From: Bin5 sp965242905
GTDB lineage: Bacteria > Chloroflexota > Anaerolineae > Caldilineales > Caldilineaceae
DNA length: 64,000 nt
Reading direction: 5' to 3'
Assembly: GCA_965242905.1 (NCBI GenBank)
Contig: CBDETM010000002.1
Coordinates: 2,170,001-2,234,000 of the forward strand
The notes under the pieces are model-generated. The model searched no databases, was not told the origin of the DNA, and saw nothing but the letters and a program-made list of their open reading frames with translations. Both the position numbers and the translations under genes were made by a program. Shown here in pieces: positions 7,666 to 16,700 of this stretch; positions within the stretch are counted from its first letter, which is position 1; each line of letters starts with the position of its first letter.

Positions 7666-10600
7666 ATGGCACTTTGGCATCGCATTCCCATTTCAAATAG
7701 CAGCCGCAAACGCCGCACCCCCGTATCCGCCGCTATCCTCCTCCTCTGCACTGCCCTCAGCCTCCTGAGCGGGCGCGGGCCGGCCCGCGCCGCAGCCCCG
7801 CAGCAGGCAGCGTCGCCGTTGTGCACCGGCACCGCCGCCATCCCCGACCCGGAACCCGCCGGCCTCGTCGCGGACTGTGAAACCCTCCTCGGCCTCAAGG
7901 ACGAGCTCGCCGGCGATGCCGCCCTGAACTGGAGTACCTCTCTCCCCATATCCGACTGGGAAGGCGTCACCGTCGAAAATGATCGTGTGACCGTGTTGGA
8001 CCTATTCAACAAAGAGCTGACAGGGCGCATTCCGGCCGAGCTGGGCAACCTGACAAACCTGAAGGAATTGGACCTCGCTATCAATCAGCTAACTGGCACC
8101 ATCCCCGCCGCGTTGGGCAGGCTGATAAACCTGACGAGGTTGAACCTCGGCTCCAACCGGCTGTCAGGAAGCATTCCTGACGAGCTGGCCAATCTGACGA
8201 ACATTGAGAACATTTCCCTCTTCTTTAACCAGTTGACCGGCTCCGTGCCGGTTTGGCTGGGAAATCTGACGAACCTGAAGGGACTGGACCTCTTTGTCAA
8301 CCAGATTACGGGTACCATCCCGCCCGAGCTTGGCAACCTGACGCAATTGGAGGCGCTGAGCCTTGGCGACAACCAACTGACCGGTACCATCCCCGCCGAG
8401 CTGGGCAAGCTGGCAAATCTGACGCATCTGAACCTCACTGACACCCAGCTGACGGGGCAAATTCCAGCCGAGTTGAGCAATCTCACGAACTTGAAGCGGC
8501 TGTACCTCGGCGACAATAGCTTGACAGGAAATATCCCGACCTGGCTGGGTAACCTCACGAAACTGGAAGCATTGTCCCTCGGTAGCACCCAATTGGCAGG
8601 CCATATCCCCGTTGAGTTGACGACCCTGACCAACCTGCAGCAGCTGTACCTCCATAACAACCAGCTGTCTGGTGCCATCCCCCCTGAGTTGAGCAAACTA
8701 ACAAACCTGCGGCAGCTGCATCTCGCCTTCAACCAGCTGACCGGCGTCATCCCCGTCGAGTTGGCAGCCCTGACAAACCTGACCTTTCTGGACCTCTCCT
8801 CCAACCAGCTGACGGGTACGATTCCGGTTGAGTTGAGCAGGCTCACGAAGCTTGACGAGCTGTCACTCTCCTCCAACCAGCTGACAGGTACCATCCCTCC
8901 CGAGTTGGGCAAGCTGACCAACCTGAAATACCTGGCCCTGGACAGCAATGACCTGACGGGTACCATCCCCGCCGAGTTGGGTAAATTGACGAATTTAGCG
9001 TCTTTGCTCCTCGCCGACAACGACCTGACCGGATCAATTCCCACCGAGCTGGATAACCTGGTTCCCCCGACCGGCAAACTGTATAGAGTGCGCATCGCCA
9101 CCGGTAACCCCGGCCTGTGTGGACCCATTCCCCCGGCCCTGCACGCGTTAAGTCCGGCTCCACCTGATGTTGTCAACGACCTCGGCAGCGACACCTACCC
9201 CACCGGCAATCTCGGATCCTGCTCTTCCACACCCCTGGCACCGCCGGAACTGACCGCCACGGCAGTCGCAGGTGCTGTCGAGTTAAGCTGGAAAGAGGTG
9301 GCCGGGGCCGCCCGCTACGAACTCCTGACCTGGTGGGACGCACAAACAGGCTGGCAGCCGCTCGGCGGAAACAACCTTACCGGCACCTCCTTCACCCACA
9401 CAACCGTCACACCAGGCACGACCTACCACTACACCATCCGCACCGTCAACGCCGCCGGCCAGACCAGCGACTGGCTCAAACCCTATCCCACCGCCACCGT
9501 GCCCGCAGCCGCAACACCGGATACCGGCACACCGCCGGCCGCGCCCGAACTGACCGCCACGGCAGTCGCAGGCGCGGTCGAGTTGAGCTGGGAGGAGGTC
9601 GCCGGCGCTGTCCGCTACGAGCTCCTGACCTGGTGGGACGCGCAAACCGGCTGGCAGCCGCTGGGCGGAGACGACCTCACCGGCACCTCCTACACCCACA
9701 CGACCGTTACCGCCGGCACAACCTACTACTATTCCATCCGCACCGTCAACGCCGCCGGCCAGACCAGCGACTGGCTCCAGGACCCTGCCTCCGCCACCGT
9801 CCCCGCCGCCGGCACGCCGGGCTCTGGAACCCCGCCCGCCGCGCCCCAACTGACCGCCAGACCAGTCGCAGGTGCAATCGAGTTGAGCTGGACAGCGGTC
9901 ACCGGCGCCGCCCGCTACGAGCTCCTGACCTGGTGGGACGCGCAAACCGGCTGGCAGCCGCTGGGCGGAGACGACCTCACTGGCACCTCCTATACCCACA
10001 CAACCGTTACCGCCGGCACAACCTACCACTACGCCATCCGCACCATCAACGCCGCCGGCGAGACCAGTGCCTGGCTCCAGCCCTATCCCACTGCCACCCC
10101 GTCCGCCCCCTCTGCAGGTTCGGACGCGGCCAGCGAACGTGCCGCGCTGGTGGCCCTCTACAACGCGACCAACGGCCCCAACTGGACCCAAAACGACAAC
10201 TGGCTGAGCGCAGAACCGCTCGCCGCCTGGTATGGCGTAGCCACCGACGCAAACGGGAGCGTGACCGAACTGCGCCTTCCCAATATAGGCTTGAGCGGAC
10301 CGCTCACCGACCTCAGCGCCCTCACCAGCCTCACGATCCTGGACCTGGAATCCAACCAGTTGCGTGGGCCTGTCCCCGCTCTGAACGCCCTCTCCAATCT
10401 GACAGTCCTTGACCTCGGTCATAATCAGTTCAGCGGGTCAATCCCCAATCTGAGCACCCTCACCAACCTGTCGAAACTGGACCTCGAGTCCAACGGCTTG
10501 AGCGGGCCCATCCCCGACCTGAGCGCCCTCTCCAACCTGACGGAGTTGAACCTCGCCACCAACCGGTTGAGCGGGCCCATCCCCGACCTCAGCGCCCTTA

Positions 10601-13458
10601 CCAGCCTCACAGACCTGAACCTCGCTGTCAACCAGTTGAGCGGTTCGATCCCCGCTCCGAGTACCCTCACCAACCTGACGGAGCTGAACCTCGCTGTCAA
10701 CCAGTTGACCGGGCCGATCCCCGACCTCAGCCCCCTCTCCAATCTGAGATATCTGAATCTGGGCCGAAACCGGTTGCACGGGTCGGTACCCGACCTCAGC
10801 GCCCTCACCAACCTGACAATCCTGAGCCTGAGTGACAACCGGTTGACCGGGTCGGTACCCGACCTCAGCGCCCTCACCAACCTGACTAGCCTGGGCCTGA
10901 GTAGCAACCAGTTGAGCGGGACAATCCCCGACCTCAGCGCCCTCACCAACCTGACAACGCTGAACCTCGACTACAACCGGCTGACCGGGTCGATCCCCGA
11001 CCTCAGCGCCCTCGCCAATCTGACCTATCTGAGCATCGGCGTTAATCAGTTGAGCGGGCCGATCCCCGACCTCAGCGCCCTCTCCAGCCTGACAACAGTG
11101 TACCTCTATGCCAACGGCTTGAGCGGGCCCATCCCTGATCTCAGCGCCCTCTCCAGCCTGACAACAGTGTACCTCTATGCCAACGGCTTGAGCGGGCCCA
11201 TCCCCGATCTCAGCGCCCTCACCAGCCTGGCATATCTCGACCTGGGGTCTAACCAACTGAGCGGTTCGATCCCGGTATTGAACGCACTCACCAGCCTGAA
11301 ATATCTGGACCTCGGCTCCAATCAGTTGACCGGCCAGATCCCCGACCTGAGCGCCCTCTCCAGCCTGACAGACCTGCACCTCCCGTACAACGATCTGAGC
11401 GGACCCGTCCCCGACATGGGTGCTCTCACCAATCTGACAAGTCTGCATCTGGCTGGCAACCAGTTGACCGGATCTCTACCCGATCTGACTGCCCTTTCCA
11501 GCCTGGCGTGGCTGGACCTCAGCTACAACCAGCTGAACGGACCTATCTTCGATGTGGGTCCCCTCACTGAACTGACCCATCTGGACCTCGGACACAACCA
11601 GTTGAGCGGGTCGATCCCCGATCTGAACGCCCTCACCAGCCTGAGTCTTCTGGACCTTAGTGCCAATCAGTTGAGCGGGTCGATCCCCGATCTGAACGCC
11701 CTCACCAGCCTCACGAGTCTTGACCTTAGTGCCAATCAGTTGAGCGGGTCGATCCCCGATCCGAGTGCCCTCACCAGCCTGAGTTATCTGGACCTCGGTG
11801 CCAATCAGTTGACCGGCCCGGTCCCAGATCTGAGCACCCTCATCTACCTGCATAGCCTGGACCTCTCAGGCAATCAGTTATGTCTTCCTGAAAATACAGA
11901 CCTGTCCGGTCTAAATGGATATGTAGCCGCTCACCTGCAGAGCCTCAATCTGCCCTCCTGTTCAGGCGGTCCGCCTCCGCAAACACCCCAGACGCCGGAA
12001 CCGCCCCAAACACCGCAAAATCCGACCACCAACGAAGCAAGAGCGGCACTGGTCGCCCTCTACCAGGCAACCGCCGGCCCCCACTGGAGGAACAGCGACA
12101 ACTGGCTGAGCGATGCGCCGGTCGCTGCCTGGTTCGGCGTTGTCACCGACGATAACGGCCGCGTAACCGGACTGCACCTCCCCGTCAACGGGTTGTACGG
12201 GCCCTTCCCCGACCTGAGCGCTCTCACCAGCCTCACGACTCTTGACCTCAGTGGCAACGGGTTGTACGGCCCGTTCCCCGACCTGAGCATTCTCACCAGC
12301 CTCACAACTCTGGACCTCGGTGGCAACTGGTTCAGCGGACCCATCCCCGACCTGAGCGCTCTCACCATTCTGACCAGCCTGGACCTGAGTGGCAGCCTGT
12401 TGACCGGCCCGATCCCGAACCTGAGCGCTCTCATCAATCTGACCAGCCTGGACCTGAGTGGAAACCGGTTCGGTGGGCCTATCCCCGACCTGAGCGCCCT
12501 CACCAATCTGACCAGCCTGGACCTGAGTGGCAGTCTGTTGACCGGGTCGATCCCCGACCTGAGCGCTCTCACCAATCTGACGCGCCTGGACCTCAATGAC
12601 AACCAGTTGAGCGGCCCGATCCCCGACCTGAGCGCCCTCACCAATCTGACCAGCCTGGACCTCAATGACAACCTGTTGGAATCGATCACCCGCCTGGGTC
12701 CTCTCAACAAACTGACGAACATGGACCTCAGTCACAATCAGCTCAGCGGGACAATCCCCGATCTGAGCGGTCTCACCAGCCTGTCCCGGATGGACCTCAG
12801 CAATAACCAGTTGGACGGCAAAATCCCGAATCTCGCCGCCCTGACCAGCCTGGCCAGCCTGTCCCTAGACTACAACCGGTTCAGTGGCCCCATTCCCGAT
12901 CTGAGCGCGCTCTCCAACCTGTCCGGTCTGTACCTCGATCACAACCAGCTGAGCGGCCCGATCCCCGACCTGAGCGCCCTCTCCAACCTGTGGGGTCTGC
13001 AGCTCGGCGCCAACCAGTTGACCGGTCCAATCCCCGACCTGAGCGCCCTGACCAGACTGAGGATTCTGGACCTCAGCGCCAATCAGCTGACCGGCCCAAT
13101 CCCCAATCTGAGCGCACTCTCCTTCCTGTACCGGCTCAACCTCAGCGCCAACCAGCTGAGCGGCCCGATCCCCGACCTGAGCGCCCTCTCCAGTCTGTCG
13201 TGGCTGTTCCTCGCTCATAACCAGCTGAGCGGCCCAATTCCCGACCTGAGCGCACTCTCTTACCTTTACGTGCTCCACCTCAATCACAACCAGTTGACCG
13301 GCCCAATCCCCGACCTGACCCCCTTTACCATCCTGACGTGGCTGGACCTGAGTGGCAATCTGCTCTGCCTGCCCGAAGACGCAGATTTGACCAATCTGAA
13401 GGAAGCCGTCAACGCCCACCTGCAGAGCCTCAACCTCCCTCCCTGCCCCGACCCCTGA
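7666..13458 (+). CDS. Giant secreted LRR / fibronectin III protein (copy 1)
   Basis: 1930 residues from the ATG at 7666 (GAAGG ribosome-binding site six bases upstream). A basic start and a hydrophobic segment end near GPARA-AAP, a probable signal peptide. A DWEGVTVEND cap precedes about 15 plant-type 24-residue leucine-rich repeats (about residues 110-460, consensus IPAELGKLTNL). Three nearly identical FN3-like domains follow (about 523-815, each with YELLTWWDAQTGWQPLGG). Two further arrays of a 23-residue repeat type (IPDLSALTNL), each led by an ERAALVALYNAT cap, fill 818-1430 and 1452-1930. There is no C-terminal anchor. It is probably an extracellular adhesion or recognition protein. A frame starting upstream at 7570 is possible but less likely. 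Confidence 0.85.
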   Translation: MALWHRIPISNSSRKRRTPVSAAILLLCTALSLLSGRGPARAAAPQQAASPLCTGTAAIPDPEPAGLVADCETLLGLKDELAGDAALNWSTSLPISDWEGVTVENDRVTVLDLFNKELTGRIPAELGNLTNLKELDLAINQLTGTIPAALGRLINLTRLNLGSNRLSGSIPDELANLTNIENISLFFNQLTGSVPVWLGNLTNLKGLDLFVNQITGTIPPELGNLTQLEALSLGDNQLTGTIPAELGKLANLTHLNLTDTQLTGQIPAELSNLTNLKRLYLGDNSLTGNIPTWLGNLTKLEALSLGSTQLAGHIPVELTTLTNLQQLYLHNNQLSGAIPPELSKLTNLRQLHLAFNQLTGVIPVELAALTNLTFLDLSSNQLTGTIPVELSRLTKLDELSLSSNQLTGTIPPELGKLTNLKYLALDSNDLTGTIPAELGKLTNLASLLLADNDLTGSIPTELDNLVPPTGKLYRVRIATGNPGLCGPIPPALHALSPAPPDVVNDLGSDTYPTGNLGSCSSTPLAPPELTATAVAGAVELSWKEVAGAARYELLTWWDAQTGWQPLGGNNLTGTSFTHTTVTPGTTYHYTIRTVNAAGQTSDWLKPYPTATVPAAATPDTGTPPAAPELTATAVAGAVELSWEEVAGAVRYELLTWWDAQTGWQPLGGDDLTGTSYTHTTVTAGTTYYYSIRTVNAAGQTSDWLQDPASATVPAAGTPGSGTPPAAPQLTARPVAGAIELSWTAVTGAARYELLTWWDAQTGWQPLGGDDLTGTSYTHTTVTAGTTYHYAIRTINAAGETSAWLQPYPTATPSAPSAGSDAASERAALVALYNATNGPNWTQNDNWLSAEPLAAWYGVATDANGSVTELRLPNIGLSGPLTDLSALTSLTILDLESNQLRGPVPALNALSNLTVLDLGHNQFSGSIPNLSTLTNLSKLDLESNGLSGPIPDLSALSNLTELNLATNRLSGPIPDLSALTSLTDLNLAVNQLSGSIPAPSTLTNLTELNLAVNQLTGPIPDLSPLSNLRYLNLGRNRLHGSVPDLSALTNLTILSLSDNRLTGSVPDLSALTNLTSLGLSSNQLSGTIPDLSALTNLTTLNLDYNRLTGSIPDLSALANLTYLSIGVNQLSGPIPDLSALSSLTTVYLYANGLSGPIPDLSALSSLTTVYLYANGLSGPIPDLSALTSLAYLDLGSNQLSGSIPVLNALTSLKYLDLGSNQLTGQIPDLSALSSLTDLHLPYNDLSGPVPDMGALTNLTSLHLAGNQLTGSLPDLTALSSLAWLDLSYNQLNGPIFDVGPLTELTHLDLGHNQLSGSIPDLNALTSLSLLDLSANQLSGSIPDLNALTSLTSLDLSANQLSGSIPDPSALTSLSYLDLGANQLTGPVPDLSTLIYLHSLDLSGNQLCLPENTDLSGLNGYVAAHLQSLNLPSCSGGPPPQTPQTPEPPQTPQNPTTNEARAALVALYQATAGPHWRNSDNWLSDAPVAAWFGVVTDDNGRVTGLHLPVNGLYGPFPDLSALTSLTTLDLSGNGLYGPFPDLSILTSLTTLDLGGNWFSGPIPDLSALTILTSLDLSGSLLTGPIPNLSALINLTSLDLSGNRFGGPIPDLSALTNLTSLDLSGSLLTGSIPDLSALTNLTRLDLNDNQLSGPIPDLSALTNLTSLDLNDNLLESITRLGPLNKLTNMDLSHNQLSGTIPDLSGLTSLSRMDLSNNQLDGKIPNLAALTSLASLSLDYNRFSGPIPDLSALSNLSGLYLDHNQLSGPIPDLSALSNLWGLQLGANQLTGPIPDLSALTRLRILDLSANQLTGPIPNLSALSFLYRLNLSANQLSGPIPDLSALSSLSWLFLAHNQLSGPIPDLSALSYLYVLHLNHNQLTGPIPDLTPFTILTWLDLSGNLLCLPEDADLTNLKEAVNAHLQSLNLPPCPDP
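9136..10298 (+). repeat. 1163-bp stretch shared with 14792-15954 without visible difference
   Basis: Line-by-line comparison of this block with the second LRR gene (constant offset of 5656) shows no substitution or gap. It covers the end of the first LRR array, all three FN3 domains and the next cap. Both flanks diverge sharply, with the first mismatches at 9135 and 10299. Such sharp edges fit gene conversion or a recent recombination. Confidence 0.85.
11071..11208 (+). repeat. Tandem duplication of one 69-bp LRR unit
   Basis: Units 11071-11139 and 11140-11208 encode the same 23 residues (one LRR, starting LSALSSLTTVYLYANGLSG) and differ at a single base (T or C in the Pro-Asp codons). This is a very recent in-frame repeat expansion in an array where most units differ. 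Confidence 0.85.
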
Positions 13459-13470
13459 CCAGCCCCAATC

Positions 13471-13496
13471 GTAGGGGCACCCGCAAGGGGTGCCCC
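13471..13496. repeat. GTAGGGGCACC palindromic element
   Basis: GGGGCACCC, loop GCAAG, GGGTGCCCC starting 13 bp after the stop of the first LRR gene. It is one of four related palindromes (391, 13471, 38543, 41612) and could serve as a 3' hairpin for the LRR transcript, but no T-run follows. Confidence 0.65.
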
Positions 13497-13577
13497 ACAT
13501 CCGGCGCCCCGCCAGACCCGGTCGCCTCAGATGCCCTCCCAACTCTTTCACATGGAATCAAAGATTACATACATTCA

Positions 13578-13607
13578 TAGACGAGAGTGGCTAAAATGAA
13601 CTATCAC
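13578..13607 (+). promoter_or_regulatory. Predicted promoter of the second LRR gene
   Basis: TAGACG (13578-13583), an 18-bp spacer, then TATCAC (13602-13607), matching the first LRR gene's TAGACA-18-TATCAT. The surrounding 90 bp align between the two genes with many substitutions, so these elements are conserved above background. Confidence 0.4.
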
Positions 13608-13620
13608 ACAGTCAGTCCGC

Positions 13621-13668
13621 CTGTTGAGCTGCCTTCACTTCTGGAGAACTCCAAAGCTATCTCAACAG
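13621..13668 (+). promoter_or_regulatory. Structured 5' leader hairpin of the second LRR gene
   Basis: CTGTTGAG (13621-13628) pairs with CTCAACAG (13661-13668) around a 32-nt interior with a TGGAG/CTCCA hairpin. Compared with the first gene the middle of the outer helix has changed on both sides (G-C to T-A), preserving pairing. No T-run follows here, unlike the first copy. Confidence 0.45.
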
Positions 13669-13759
13669 CCATTCACCTCGACCGGTAGACATGCCTTCGA
13701 TGCCGTTCAGGCCATAAAATCGCATCGATGCCTGTATGAACAACGGAGTTCGCCCCAAA

Positions 13760-16700
13760 ATGTCACAAACTCGACCGCTGTCCTTTAGCAGCCGCAAGCG
13801 CAGCGCCGCCGTATCCGCCGCCATAATCCTCCTCTGCGCCGCGCTCAGCCTCCTGGGCGCGCGCCGGCCGGCCATTGCCGCAGCCCCGCAGCAGGCCGCG
13901 TCGCCGTCATGCACCGGCACCGCGGCCATCCCGGACCCGGAACCCGCCGGCCTCGTCGCAGACTGTGAAACCCTCCTCGGCCTCAAAGACGAGATCGCCG
14001 GCGATGTCGCCCTGAACTGGAGCACCTCTCTCCCCATATCCGACTGGGAAGGCGTCACCGTCGAAAATGACCGCGTGACCGTGTTGGGCCTCATCAACAA
14101 GGGGCTGACCGGGAGCATTCCGGCCGAATTAGGTAAGCTCACGAATCTTAACAGGTTGTCGCTCTCCTCCAACCAACTGACGGGTACCATCCCGGCCGAG
14201 TTGGGCAAGCTGACCAACCTGGACCACTTGAGGCTTGGCGGTAATGACCTGACGGGTACCATCCCCGCCGAGTTGGGTAAATTGACGAAATTAGAATACT
14301 TAATGCTCGACGTCAACGACCTGACAGGCCATATCCCCGTTGAGTTGAGCAAACTAACGAACCTGTGGTGGCTGTACCTCAATTCCAACCAGTTGACCGG
14401 TACCATCCCCGCTGAGTTGAGCAAACAAACAAACCTGCAGCACCTGTACCTCAGTGACAACCAGTTGACCGGTACCATCCCCGCTGAGTTGAGCAAACTA
14501 ACGAACCTGGGGCATCTGTACCTCCATCACAACCAGTTGACCGGTACCATCCCCGTTGAGTTGAGCAAACTAACGAACCTGCGGTATCTGCTTCTCTCCT
14601 CCAACCAACTGACGGGTACCATCCCCGCCGAGTTGGGTAAATTGACGAATCTGACCGTTTTATACCTCGCCGACAACGACCTGACAGGAACGATTCCCAC
14701 GGAATTGGATAACCTGGTTCCCCCAACGGGGAACCTGGCCAGCGTACGCATCGCCGCCGGCAACCCCGGCCTGTGTGGACCCATTCCTCCAGCCCTGCAC
14801 GCGTTAAGTCCGGCTCCACCTGATGTTGTCAACGACCTCGGCAGCGACACCTACCCCACCGGCAATCTCGGATCCTGCTCTTCCACACCCCTGGCACCGC
14901 CGGAACTGACCGCCACGGCAGTCGCAGGTGCTGTCGAGTTAAGCTGGAAAGAGGTGGCCGGGGCCGCCCGCTACGAACTCCTGACCTGGTGGGACGCACA
15001 AACAGGCTGGCAGCCGCTCGGCGGAAACAACCTTACCGGCACCTCCTTCACCCACACAACCGTCACACCAGGCACGACCTACCACTACACCATCCGCACC
15101 GTCAACGCCGCCGGCCAGACCAGCGACTGGCTCAAACCCTATCCCACCGCCACCGTGCCCGCAGCCGCAACACCGGATACCGGCACACCGCCGGCCGCGC
15201 CCGAACTGACCGCCACGGCAGTCGCAGGCGCGGTCGAGTTGAGCTGGGAGGAGGTCGCCGGCGCTGTCCGCTACGAGCTCCTGACCTGGTGGGACGCGCA
15301 AACCGGCTGGCAGCCGCTGGGCGGAGACGACCTCACCGGCACCTCCTACACCCACACGACCGTTACCGCCGGCACAACCTACTACTATTCCATCCGCACC
15401 GTCAACGCCGCCGGCCAGACCAGCGACTGGCTCCAGGACCCTGCCTCCGCCACCGTCCCCGCCGCCGGCACGCCGGGCTCTGGAACCCCGCCCGCCGCGC
15501 CCCAACTGACCGCCAGACCAGTCGCAGGTGCAATCGAGTTGAGCTGGACAGCGGTCACCGGCGCCGCCCGCTACGAGCTCCTGACCTGGTGGGACGCGCA
15601 AACCGGCTGGCAGCCGCTGGGCGGAGACGACCTCACTGGCACCTCCTATACCCACACAACCGTTACCGCCGGCACAACCTACCACTACGCCATCCGCACC
15701 ATCAACGCCGCCGGCGAGACCAGTGCCTGGCTCCAGCCCTATCCCACTGCCACCCCGTCCGCCCCCTCTGCAGGTTCGGACGCGGCCAGCGAACGTGCCG
15801 CGCTGGTGGCCCTCTACAACGCGACCAACGGCCCCAACTGGACCCAAAACGACAACTGGCTGAGCGCAGAACCGCTCGCCGCCTGGTATGGCGTAGCCAC
15901 CGACGCAAACGGGAGCGTGACCGAACTGCGCCTTCCCAATATAGGCTTGAGCGGGCCAGTCCCCGACCTGAGCGCCCTCACCACCCTCACGATCCTGGAC
16001 CTCGAATCCAACCAGCTGCGTGGGCCAGTCCCGGACCTGGGCGCGCTCACCAACCTGACAAGCCTCGACCTCGGTCACAATCAGCTGAGCGGGCCGGTCC
16101 CGGACCTGAGCGCCCTCATCAGCCTGTCGAAACTGGACCTCGAGTCCAACGGCTTGAGCGGGCCAATCCCCGACCTGAGCGCACTTACGAACCTGACACA
16201 CCTGTCGCTCCACTCCAACCAGCTGAGTGGGCCAATCCCCGACCTGAGCGCCCTCTCCAGCTTGATGGAGCTGAACCTCGCCGTCAACCGCTTGAGCGGA
16301 TCGATCCCCGACCTCGGCGCCCTCACCAAACTGACGAGCTTCAACCTCGGTGACAACCAGCTGACCGGGTCGATCCCCGACCTCAGCGCCCTCACTAACC
16401 TGATGAACCTGACCCTCGGTGCCAACCGGTTGACCGGGCCAATCCCCGCCCTCAGCGCCCTCACAAATCTGAGATATCTGCACCTCGGCTCCAACCAGCT
16501 GAGCGGGTCAGTACCCGACCTCAGCGCCCTCTCCAATCTGGCAGCGCTGAACCTCGATGACAACGGCTTGAGCGGGCCAGTCCCCGACTTTAGTACCCTC
16601 TCCCAACTGTGGTCGCTGAACCTCTCTTACAACCGGTTCACCGGGTCGATCCCCGCTCTGAACGCCCTCGCCAACCTGAATTCTATGGACCTCAGCTCCA

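Noticed and set aside
9283..16483. Long minus-strand open frames through the LRR/FN3 genes (up to 514 codons, translations rich in QVGEGAQVGDRP)
   Set aside because: They are antisense shadows of 69-bp repeats and GC-rich codons; there are no independent starts, ribosome-binding sites or domains.
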